NCBI GenBank assembly: GCA_039026295.1
Contig: JBCCMP010000086.1
Location: 1 to 14,140, forward strand
DNA: 14,140 nt
Reading direction: 5' to 3'
Source of the DNA: Thermohalobaculum sp039026295
GTDB taxonomy: Bacteria > Pseudomonadota > Alphaproteobacteria > Rhodobacterales > Rhodobacteraceae
The position numbers were made by a program, and so were the translations under genes. Each line of letters opens with the position of its first letter. The stretch's first letter is position 1. This document shows positions 1-6,442 of this stretch, piece by piece. The notes beneath the pieces were generated by a model. The model saw only the letters and a program-made list of their open reading frames with translations. It made no database searches and had not been told where the DNA came from.

Positions 1-194
1 CGCCTCGAGCGGTGTGACGGTGGTTGACGATGGCACGATCCCGGATCGCCGCGGGTCTTTGACCATCGATGACGAGGGCACGCCGACGAACAGGACCACG
101 CTGATCGAAGACGGAATCCTGGTCATCGATGGTCAAAGACCCGCGGCGATCCGGGATCGTGCCATCGTCAACCACCGTCACACCGCTCGAGGCG
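1..194. repeat. Foldback inverted repeat inside tldD
   Basis: Positions 1-73 and 122-194 are perfect reverse complements, separated by 48 bases (74-121). Both arms are tldD coding sequence. The right arm sits in its natural place in the minus-strand gene. The left arm plus spacer reads on the plus strand as correct TldD, continuing past the right arm's end: IDDEGTPTNRTTLIEDGILV matches the known TldD sequence order (E. coli has IDDEGTPGQYNVLIENGIL). The sequence therefore runs forward through tldD, then turns at about 122-124 and runs back. The trinucleotide gtc at 122-124 fits both sides of the turn, which is a microhomology. The left arm reaches base 1, so the true repeat may be longer. Confidence 0.95.
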
Positions 195-1048
195 ATCCGC
201 TTGCCCATCAGTTCCGTGAAGGCGCTGGTTCCCTTGCGATTGAAATCGCCTTCCAGCCCGTGCCCGATCGCCTCGTGCAGCAGTATACCGGGCCAGCCGG
301 AACCCAGCGCGACCTCCATGACACCGGCCGGGGCGTCCTCGGCGTCCAGATTGACCAGCGCGACCCGAAGGGCCTCTGCTGCCATCTCCTGCCAGCGTTC
401 CGGTGCGATCAGCACATCCAGCGCATGACGACCGCCAGCGCCCGCCGTCCCCGTTTCGCGTCGTCCGTCCTTTTCGACGATCACCGATATGTTCATCCGC
501 GTCAGCGGCCGGTGATCGGTCAGGCGCCCCCCCTCGGGGCGGAGGATCTCAACCTCCTGCACATTGGCGCTCAACGTGGCGCTGACCTGAACCACCCGCG
601 GATCACGGCTTCGCAGCCAGTCGTCGATCTCCCGAAGAACCGCGATCTTCATGGCAACCGGATCGGCCACAACCGGATCAAGCGCGTCATAGAGCGTTCT
701 GTTGGTTCCGGGGGGCGGTGCCGCCAGAACGCCCCCGCCATCGCGCGCCGCCATGCGCGCCGTCTCTGCGGCACGGCGCAACGCGGCTTCGCTAAGCTCC
801 GAGGCATGCGCATAGCCCGCCGCGCCGCCCAGAACGGTCCTCAAACCGAAGCCCTGGGACGAATCATACGAAGCAGTCCTCAGCCGTCCGTCATCGAAGC
901 TCAGAACCTCTGCCCGGCGTCTCTCCAGAAACAGCTCCCCATCGTCCGCACCGGCCACGGCATCGCGCAGCACGGACAGGGCAGCTTCCTCATCCAGATG
1001 CGTCTCAAAGGGCCGAAAAGGGCTGTTTTCGGGCGGCATGGCGGTCAT
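122..1048 (-). CDS. tldD: TldD metalloprotease, 3'-truncated
   Basis: This is the N-terminal 309 residues of TldD, a cytoplasmic zinc metalloprotease that acts with TldE/PmbA on small peptides such as microcin precursors and CcdA. The zinc motif HEAIGH lies at residues 258-263, inside the conserved stretch GWPGILLHEAIGHGLEGDFN. The conserved VVDDGTIPDRRGS block follows near residues 292-304. The start at 1048 is preceded by AAGGAGTG seven bases upstream. Full-length TldD is about 470 residues, so the C-terminal third, including the third zinc ligand (a Cys in E. coli TldD), is missing. After residue 309 (position 122) the reading frame stays open to the window edge, but it then reads the antisense of tldD itself because of an inverted repeat, so that tail is not real TldD. 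The gene diverges from ctaC. Family assignment is certain; truncation is probably technical. Confidence 0.93.
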
Positions 1049-1209
1049 TGGGACACTCCTTAACACGCGGTTATCGGGGGCAGGGCGGCGACATGCCGCA
1101 AAGCCATTCCTTGCGTGTCCTTTACGACTGTGGTGATAGACAAGGGTACCCATAGACTGTCAATGGGCGTGGGCGAAAACAGCCCGCCGCCATGGCGAAA
1201 GAGGCAAAG
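1049..1209. promoter_or_regulatory. Divergent tldD/ctaC intergenic region
   Basis: This 161-base gap between two diverging genes must hold both promoters. On the minus strand a perfect TTGACA (1163-1158) lies 17 bases from a weak TCTATC (1140-1135), a reasonable tldD promoter. For ctaC the only candidate I see is TTGCGT (1111-1116) with GATAGA (1135-1140) at 18 bases, which is weak. A GGGTACCC palindrome sits at 1144-1151, flanked by two copies of gtctat on the minus strand. These are by-eye matches to sigma-70 consensus only. Confidence 0.35.
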
Positions 1210-2076
1210 ATGATCCGATATCTCTCAGGGATGATGGCGTTGTTAGTGACCTTGGCAAGTCAGGGTCTGGCAAGCGCCGCTGACGGCGCTGGCAAACCCA
1301 TTGACGCGGGTCATCATTTCCAGCGGGCCGTCACCCCGGTGATGCGGGATGTCGTCTGGCTCGATAGCTTCCTGCACCTGATGATGGCAGGCGTCGTGCT
1401 CTTCGTGATGGTCTTGATGGCCATCTGCATCTTCAAATTCAGCCGCAAGAACAATCCTAACCCGGCAACCTTTACGCACAACACGACGATCGAGATCATA
1501 TGGACCGCTGCACCGGTCCTGATCCTGATCGTCATCGCCGTTCCGTCGCTGAAACTTCTGTTCCTGCAACTCGACGTGCCAGAGCCGGATCTGACGATCA
1601 AGGCGATCGGCAACCAATGGTACTGGAGCTACGAGTACCCGGACGAAAACCTCGAGTTCGACGCCATTATGATCGGCGGCGGCGAACCCGGTCTGACCGA
1701 GAGCGTAAAGACCGAGCTAGCGGAATACGGATATCAGGAAGACGAGTTTCTGATGGCCACCGACGAGCGCGTGATCGTGCCGGTAAATGCGGTGGTGCAC
1801 GTCCTTGTCACGGCATCCGACGTGATCCACGCCTGGACGATCCCGTCCTTCGGATCGAAGATCGACGCGATGCCGGGCCGGATCAACGAAACGTGGTTCC
1901 AGGCCGAGGAAATCGGGACCTATTTCGGCCAGTGTTCGGAACTCTGCGGCAAGGACCACAGCTACATGCCGATCGTAGTCGAGGTGGTCAGTCAGGAAGA
2001 CTATGACACGTGGGTGCTGGAGATGGCCTCGCGGGACGATGACCCGAAGACACAGGTCGCTCAGATCGCCGAATAA
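1210..2076 (+). CDS. ctaC: Cytochrome c oxidase subunit II
   Basis: Subunit II of an aa3-type cytochrome c oxidase accepts electrons from cytochrome c at the periplasmic CuA centre. A signal peptide ending near ASA at residue 23 is followed by two membrane helices (about 52-76 and 94-116) and a periplasmic cupredoxin domain. All CuA ligands are visible: H207, C242, E244, C246, H250 and M253, in FGQCSELCGKDHSYMP. The aromatic patch GNQWYWSYEY, the electron entry site in cytochrome c oxidases, is present, which argues against a quinol oxidase. I chose ATG 1210 because AAAGAGG lies just upstream and the protein then begins with a clean signal peptide. ATG 1192 would add six residues but has no good ribosome site. 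It is first in the oxidase cluster, 33 bases before ctaB. Confidence 0.97.
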   Translation: MIRYLSGMMALLVTLASQGLASAADGAGKPIDAGHHFQRAVTPVMRDVVWLDSFLHLMMAGVVLFVMVLMAICIFKFSRKNNPNPATFTHNTTIEIIWTAAPVLILIVIAVPSLKLLFLQLDVPEPDLTIKAIGNQWYWSYEYPDENLEFDAIMIGGGEPGLTESVKTELAEYGYQEDEFLMATDERVIVPVNAVVHVLVTASDVIHAWTIPSFGSKIDAMPGRINETWFQAEEIGTYFGQCSELCGKDHSYMPIVVEVVSQEDYDTWVLEMASRDDDPKTQVAQIAE

Positions 2077-2109
2077 CGCGCGCAACCGGTACCCAGGGAA
2101 GACCCAGGC

Positions 2110-3069
2110 ATGACAGACGTCACCGCGCACATACCGGCAACGGCTGGACCCGGCGAGGCCGGGTTCGGGGATTATGTGCAACTTATGAAACCGCGTGTAA
2201 TGACCCTGGTGGTCTTCACCGCGCTGGCCGGAATGATCGCGGCGCCCGACGGGGCGCACCCGGTGGTCGCGCTCGCATCGCTGATCTGCATCGCTGTGGG
2301 TGCAGGTGCCTCGGGCGCCCTGAACATGTGGTACGACGCCGACATTGATGCCCGCATGGCGCGCACCAAAGGGCGGCCCGTCCCGTCCGGCAGGGTCGAA
2401 GCGGGCGAGGCTCTGGCCATCGGCCTCGGGCTCTCGTTGCTGTCGATCCTGATGCTGGCCATCTTCGCAAACCTTCTGGCAGCAGGTCTTCTCGCCTTCA
2501 CGATCTTCTTTTACGCGGTGATCTACACGATGTGGTTGAAGCGCTCGACGCCGCAGAACATCGTCATCGGCGGTGCGGCAGGCGCGTTCCCGCCGATGGT
2601 CGGCTGGGCCGCGATGACCGGCGATGTCACCGTCACGTCCACGCTCTTCTTCCTGGTGATCTTCCTCTGGACGCCGCCTCATTTCTGGGCGCTGGCGCTC
2701 TTTCGCAACGCCGACTACCAGAATGTCGGCGTCCCCATGATGCCGGTCGTTGCCGGTGAACGATCGACCCGGCGGCAGATCTTCTGGTATGCGCTGATCC
2801 TTCTGCCGGTTGCGATCCTTCCGGCTTTCACCAGCGCTGGCGGCCCGATCTATCTGCTGATTGCGACGGTCGCGTCGGTGAAGTTTTTGCTGGAATCCTG
2901 GCAGGTCGGGCGCCGCACGGCAGCGGATGCAGAGAGCGACGACTTCCGGGCAGAGAAAAAGCTGTTCGGCACATCGATCGTCTATCTCTTCGCCGTCTTT
3001 GGCGGTCTGATCCTTGATGCCCTGCTGTTTGCGCTGATCGGCCCGATGGGCTGGCCGGTTTGGATGTAG
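2110..3069 (+). CDS. ctaB: Protoheme IX farnesyltransferase (heme O synthase)
   Basis: This UbiA-family membrane prenyltransferase adds a farnesyl group to heme B to make heme O, the precursor of the heme A used by the oxidase encoded around it. The protein is 319 residues with roughly eight or nine hydrophobic helices. The first allylic-diphosphate/Mg2+ motif is N72-x3-D76-x-D78 in NMWYDADIDARMARTKGRPVP. Family signatures YTMWLKRSTPQNIVIGG and TPPHFWALALFRNADYQN follow. An AGGGAAG stretch about ten bases ahead of the ATG is a plausible ribosome site. Its stop is separated by only two bases from the ATG of the next small gene, so translation is likely coupled. The length and motifs are normal for CtaB/COX10. 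Confidence 0.96.
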   Translation: MTDVTAHIPATAGPGEAGFGDYVQLMKPRVMTLVVFTALAGMIAAPDGAHPVVALASLICIAVGAGASGALNMWYDADIDARMARTKGRPVPSGRVEAGEALAIGLGLSLLSILMLAIFANLLAAGLLAFTIFFYAVIYTMWLKRSTPQNIVIGGAAGAFPPMVGWAAMTGDVTVTSTLFFLVIFLWTPPHFWALALFRNADYQNVGVPMMPVVAGERSTRRQIFWYALILLPVAILPAFTSAGGPIYLLIATVASVKFLLESWQVGRRTAADAESDDFRAEKKLFGTSIVYLFAVFGGLILDALLFALIGPMGWPVWM

Positions 3070-3071
3070 CG

Positions 3072-3263
3072 ATGGCAGAGTTCGAGAAGCAGCACGAAAT
3101 CTACACGCGGCGCAGGGGCCGCAATTACGGCGTACTGGCCGTGCTCGGCGGGTTCGCACTGCTGCTTTTTGCCGTTACGATCGTCAAGCTGGGCGACCAG
3201 GCGGCGAATCCGACCGCCGGTGCCAGCTGGGGTGACACGCTGATGGAATGGATGCTCGAATGA
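3072..3263 (+). CDS. Small single-span protein of the oxidase operon (CoxF/ORF2-like)
   Basis: This is a 63-residue protein with a basic N-terminus (EKQHEIYTRRRGRNYG), one hydrophobic helix (about residues 20-38) and a short outer tail. Its position between ctaB and ctaG matches the small ORF known in the Paracoccus/Rhodobacter oxidase loci, often labelled CoxF, whose exact role is not clear to me. An assembly or accessory role is inferred from position alone. ATG 3072 follows the ctaB stop by two bases. A TTG at 3060 in the same frame would overlap ctaB and give four more residues. Its stop overlaps the ctaG start in ATGA (3260-3263), so translational coupling on both sides is likely. Confidence 0.8.
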   Translation: MAEFEKQHEIYTRRRGRNYGVLAVLGGFALLLFAVTIVKLGDQAANPTAGASWGDTLMEWMLE

Positions 3264-3835
3264 CGCAGCCAAGATCCAACACACGCACGGTTCTCAGCCT
3301 CATGGCCGTCGGCGCAGGCATGGCAGGGCTCGCTTGGGCCTCGGTGCCGCTCTACGATCTCTTCTGCCGCGTCACGGGCTATGGCGGGACGACGCAACAG
3401 GTCACGCAGGCCGCTCCGGAGGTGCTGGACCGGACGGTGACCGTTCGCTTCGACGCCTCGGTCGGTGCCGACATGCCTTGGAGCTTCCGCCCGACCCAGA
3501 CGACGATGAAGATCAGGATCGGCGAGACGGGGCTGGCATTTTACGAAGCGCACAACCCGACAGACCGCCCGGTCTCCGGCACAGCCAGCTTCAACGTCAC
3601 ACCGCTCTCGATGGGCGGATACTTTGCGAAGATCGACTGCTTCTGCTTCGTCGAACAGACCTTGCAGCCGGGCGAAACCGTACAGATGCCGGTGACCTTC
3701 TTCATCGATCCGGAAATGGTCGATGACGCGCAAACCGCCAGGGTGCACACCATCACTCTTGGCTATACCTTCTTCGAGATAGAACCCGAGCCGAGCGCGG
3801 ACGCGCGGCCTGCCAAGACCGTCGAGGGCGGTTGA
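3260..3835 (+). CDS. ctaG: Cytochrome c oxidase assembly protein CtaG (CuB copper chaperone)
   Basis: This is the COX11-type periplasmic copper chaperone that delivers copper to the CuB site of subunit I. The protein is 191 residues: an N-terminal membrane anchor at about residues 11-31 (TVLSLMAVGAGMAGLAWASV) and an immunoglobulin-like soluble domain. The copper-binding pair is C127 and C129 in KIDCFCFVEQ, the family hallmark. A further Cys at residue 36, in LYDLFCRVTGYGG, is also typical. The start is the ATG that overlaps the stop of the preceding gene; an in-frame ATG at 3248 lies inside that gene and is less likely. A short gap of 14 bases leads to ctaE. Everything matches a complete, functional family member. 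Confidence 0.96.
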   Translation: MTQPRSNTRTVLSLMAVGAGMAGLAWASVPLYDLFCRVTGYGGTTQQVTQAAPEVLDRTVTVRFDASVGADMPWSFRPTQTTMKIRIGETGLAFYEAHNPTDRPVSGTASFNVTPLSMGGYFAKIDCFCFVEQTLQPGETVQMPVTFFIDPEMVDDAQTARVHTITLGYTFFEIEPEPSADARPAKTVEGG

Positions 3836-3849
3836 GACTGGAGGATCCG

Positions 3850-4737
3850 ATGGCCCACGAAAAGAACCACGATTTTCACATCATCGATCCAAGCCCGTGG
3901 CCGATGCTGGGTTCGATGGGCGCGCTCGTGATGCTGATCGGCCTCGTGCTGCTGATCTCGCCCAACGCCGGGTCCATGCAGCAACCGTTCGTCTTCCTCG
4001 TCGGCCTCGCAGTCGTGCTCTACGTGATGTTCGCATGGTGGCGCGACGTCCGGAACGAGGGGAACGGGATCGACCACACTCCGGTCGTCCGCATCGGACT
4101 ACGCATGGGCTTCATCATGTTCGTCATGTCCGAGGTGATGTTCTTCTCGGCATGGTTTTGGGCCTTCTTCAAGTTCGCGCTGTTCCCGATGGTCGACTAC
4201 GAGATGTCGCCAGAGGAACTGCAGGCCGCCGGCATCGCGGTGGAGGCGCTGACCACCACGACCTCAAACGGTCCACTCGGCATTCCTCTGCAGGACCGGG
4301 TCACGACTTTTGATCCCTGGGATCTGCCTTTGATCAACACTCTGATCCTGCTGCTGTCGGGCTGCACCGTGACCTGGGCGCACCACGAGCTGATCGAGGG
4401 CGGTCAGGGCGAAAAGCGTCAGAACCTGATCATGGGACTGCTGCTGACCTGTCTTCTGGGCGGCATTTTCACGGCCTTCCAGGCCTACGAATACACCCAT
4501 GCGACGTTCGCCTTCGACGGCAACGTCTACGGTGCGGTCTTCTTCATGGCCACGGGCTTCCACGGCTTCCACGTGATCGTCGGGACGATTTTCCTGTTCG
4601 TCTGCCTGCTGCGCTCCCGCGCCGGCGATTTCACGGCCGAACGCCACATCGGCTTCGAGGCGGCCGCCTGGTACTGGCACTTCGTCGACGTGGTCTGGCT
4701 GTTCCTGTTCGCGGCCGTCTACATCTGGGCGCAGTAA
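3850..4737 (+). CDS. ctaE: Cytochrome c oxidase subunit III
   Basis: This is subunit III of the aa3 oxidase, a seven-helix membrane protein that stabilises the proton-uptake side of subunit I. It is 295 residues, a normal bacterial length. The conserved membrane glutamate, DCCD-reactive in bovine subunit III, is E95 in MSEVMFFSAWFWAFF. Other family stretches are TWAHHELIEG, EYTHATFAFDGNVYG, the ATGFHGFHVIVGT segment and the ending AWYWHFVDVVWLFLFAAVYIW. ATG 3850 has GGAGG at the right distance; an in-frame TTG at 3832 would start inside ctaG and is unlikely. It is the last core subunit gene of the cluster. No ctaD lies in the window, as is usual where ctaD is encoded apart. Confidence 0.97.
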   Translation: MAHEKNHDFHIIDPSPWPMLGSMGALVMLIGLVLLISPNAGSMQQPFVFLVGLAVVLYVMFAWWRDVRNEGNGIDHTPVVRIGLRMGFIMFVMSEVMFFSAWFWAFFKFALFPMVDYEMSPEELQAAGIAVEALTTTTSNGPLGIPLQDRVTTFDPWDLPLINTLILLLSGCTVTWAHHELIEGGQGEKRQNLIMGLLLTCLLGGIFTAFQAYEYTHATFAFDGNVYGAVFFMATGFHGFHVIVGTIFLFVCLLRSRAGDFTAERHIGFEAAAWYWHFVDVVWLFLFAAVYIWAQ

Positions 4738-4744
4738 CGGGCAG

Positions 4745-4786
4745 CCCGGGCCGGAGACCTGCCGCCGCCCCCATCTAAGGCCCGGG
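4745..4786 (+). other. Possible hairpin between ctaE and surf1
   Basis: The 77-base gap between ctaE and surf1 holds the inverted pair cccgggcc (4745-4752) and ggcccggg (4779-4786), an 8-bp GC stem with a 26-base loop. No run of T follows, so a simple intrinsic terminator is unlikely. It could reduce expression of surf1 relative to the structural genes or mark an mRNA processing point. This is a by-eye reading. Confidence 0.3.
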
Positions 4787-4814
4787 GACGGCGGTCTGTG
4801 TTTCAGGAGACGTC

Positions 4815-5558
4815 ATGAGCCGCGCGCGCAAAACCCCGATCGCCCCCATCATCATCGGTGTTGTCGGATGCGCCATTCTCATAGCTCTCGGCACATGGCA
4901 GGTGCAGCGCCTCGCCTGGAAAAAGGGCGTGATCGCGGGGATCGAGGAACGCCTTGCTGCCGACCCCGTCGCGGTCCCGGATGCCGTCTCGGAAGCAGAA
5001 CACCATCGCCTCCGCGTCACGGCTCAAGGGCGGATGGGCAAGCGCGAGCTGCATGTCCTCACATCGATCAAACGCATAGGTCCCGGCTTTCGCGTCGTCG
5101 TCCCGATGGAGCTTGGCGACGACGCCGAAGGAACCGGGCGATGGATCATGGTGGATCTCGGTTTCGTGCCCGAGAGGCTGAAAAAACCGATGACCCGCAC
5201 GGATTCCGTCCGCTGGCGCAAGCGGCTCTACCATGACCGGGTGACGGGCCTGCTCTACTGGCCCGAGGATGTCGACAGTTTCACACCCGACCCGGACATC
5301 GACGGCAACCTCTGGTTCGCGCGCGATATCGGGCGGATGGCCGAAGTTCTGGAAACCGACCCAGTGCTGCTGATTGCCGAAGCGCACCCGGACAGCGCAG
5401 AGGGCGCAAAATGGCCCCTCCCACGACCGCCCGGGGTCGACGTACCCAACCGCCACCTGGAATACGCGCTGACCTGGTACGGTCTGGGCCTGGTCTGGGC
5501 GGTCATGTCCATCGTCTGGTTTCGCGGCGAGTGGAGGAAGGCCCGCGCCGCGACCTGA
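4815..5558 (+). CDS. SURF1-family oxidase assembly protein
   Basis: SURF1 (Shy1) proteins help insert heme A into subunit I of cytochrome c oxidase. The protein is 247 residues with the standard layout: an N-terminal membrane helix (about residues 9-27) running into GTWQVQRLAWK, a periplasmic domain, and a C-terminal helix (about 217-236) introduced by NRHLEYALTWYG, which is the family signature. AGGAG lies six bases before the ATG. It follows ctaE by 77 bases on the same strand and completes the assembly set (heme O synthase, copper chaperone, SURF1). The stop lies only 21 bases from the end of the convergent next gene, so there is almost no room for a terminator between them. Confidence 0.94.
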   Translation: MSRARKTPIAPIIIGVVGCAILIALGTWQVQRLAWKKGVIAGIEERLAADPVAVPDAVSEAEHHRLRVTAQGRMGKRELHVLTSIKRIGPGFRVVVPMELGDDAEGTGRWIMVDLGFVPERLKKPMTRTDSVRWRKRLYHDRVTGLLYWPEDVDSFTPDPDIDGNLWFARDIGRMAEVLETDPVLLIAEAHPDSAEGAKWPLPRPPGVDVPNRHLEYALTWYGLGLVWAVMSIVWFRGEWRKARAAT

Positions 5559-5579
5559 CGCTCACCCGCCTCGCGCCTG

Positions 5580-6215
5580 TCAAAGCACGAAGTTGAACCC
5601 TGCTTCGAATTCTCCGTCCGCTCTCGCGACCGGGTCGATCGACACAGCCGCCTGACAGGACGGGCCAAGCGACGCATAATGCCAATCGCCGTCATTCGAT
5701 GGCTCGCCCAGCAGAAAAAGCTGGGTCTCCAGCACCCGGCCCCCCTTGCGGGACAGTCTCGCATTGATCAGTGGCGGGCGGGTGCCGTCAGAAACAGGGC
5801 GGATCGTCCTGAACCGATAATGTCCCCATTCGTCACTGCTCTGTGCGCCATATCCGGCGAAACCGTCTGTAGCGCCTGTCCCGTCCCCCGATGGGTCCTC
5901 CGACGTATGCTGCCCCGGCCCGCCGGGTCCCACCTGCGACAGCTCGATCTGCACGCCAGGCACCGGCCGCCCGTCAAAATCCAGAATCTGCCCGAAAAGA
6001 TGCATGATTGTGCCGCCTGCGGTGCGCAGTGCGGCTTCGTCCGCGATCATGTTCCATCCCGCGTCATCGCCAGCGTGACCTGCCCTTCGCGCCTCGGCAC
6101 CCCGGCGAACAAGGTGACCGGGGGTTGCGAAGGTGCCCGAAGCACCTGTCGAAAACAGGGATGACTGCAGACCGCCGATGGCAAGCGCCGCGCGGTGTGA
6201 CAAGGCTGAGAACAT
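5580..6215 (-). CDS. Intradiol-dioxygenase-like protein lacking iron ligands
   Basis: The C-terminal 145 residues resemble the catalytic beta-sandwich of protocatechuate/catechol intradiol dioxygenases. LFGQILDFDGRPVPGVQIEL (73-92) matches the family opening GrvlDxxGrPvpgaxvE. DGFAGYGAQSSDEWGHYRFRTIRP (117-140) matches the FxGfGrxxTDxdGxYxFrTikP block, and RVLETQLFLLGEP (160-172) matches the closing strand. Active enzymes bind Fe(III) through two Tyr and two His. Here the expected HIH of the RPxHIHF motif reads LIN (149-151), the PGxY tyrosine is absent after IRP, and the earlier GxY tyrosine appears replaced by H103. Classical ring cleavage is therefore doubtful. ATG 6215 has GGAG seven bases upstream and yields 211 residues; longer in-frame starts have no support. 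Export by the N-terminus (no clear RR motif) is uncertain. Confidence 0.75.
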   Translation of the reverse strand: MFSALSHRAALAIGGLQSSLFSTGASGTFATPGHLVRRGAEARRAGHAGDDAGWNMIADEAALRTAGGTIMHLFGQILDFDGRPVPGVQIELSQVGPGGPGQHTSEDPSGDGTGATDGFAGYGAQSSDEWGHYRFRTIRPVSDGTRPPLINARLSRKGGRVLETQLFLLGEPSNDGDWHYASLGPSCQAAVSIDPVARADGEFEAGFNFVL

Positions 6216-6442
6216 AACCCGCTCCTTCCAGCTTCCACATGGGACGCCGCACCCCGCAAAGGTACCAACACTTCGTAAACAGGCCGTGAGTGACGCGTTA
6301 ACAACCGGCACCGACAGGAAATGTCGAATTTTGGCTCTCGCGGGTCGCAGGCTTCAGGGGCCATCGGCGGGACGCGCGCTAGGACTCGGCCCATGTTGGA
6401 CCCGGCCCCGGAGACTTCCCGGCGCCAGAGGAGGCAGACGCC
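6216..6442. promoter_or_regulatory. Divergent intergenic region with inverted repeat 6312-6326
   Basis: This gap separates the dioxygenase-like gene from the dehydrogenase gene and should hold both promoters. I found no convincing sigma-70 pair. The clearest element is cgaca-ggaaa-tgtcg at 6312-6326, a 5-bp inverted repeat followed by aatttt. It could be an operator half-site pair or a weak terminator-like hairpin. A gttaac sits at 6298-6303. AGAGGAGG eight bases ahead of the ATG at 6443 is a strong ribosome site. Confidence 0.3.

Noticed and set aside
74..121. A 48-bp invertible switch between inverted repeats in tldD
   Set aside because: The whole arm plus spacer reads as TldD in the copy orientation and the arms are ordinary coding sequence reaching base 1, with no recombinase gene or site; a foldback is simpler.
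14..1063. 349-codon open frame on the plus strand over the tldD region
   Set aside because: Only its first ~36 codons are true TldD sense sequence, from the inverted copy; the rest is antisense to the minus-strand tldD and has no family resemblance.
1717..3159. 480-codon open frame on the minus strand across ctaC, ctaB and the small ORF
   Set aside because: Arg-rich composition typical of an antisense shadow in GC-rich DNA; the plus-strand genes carry clear family motifs.
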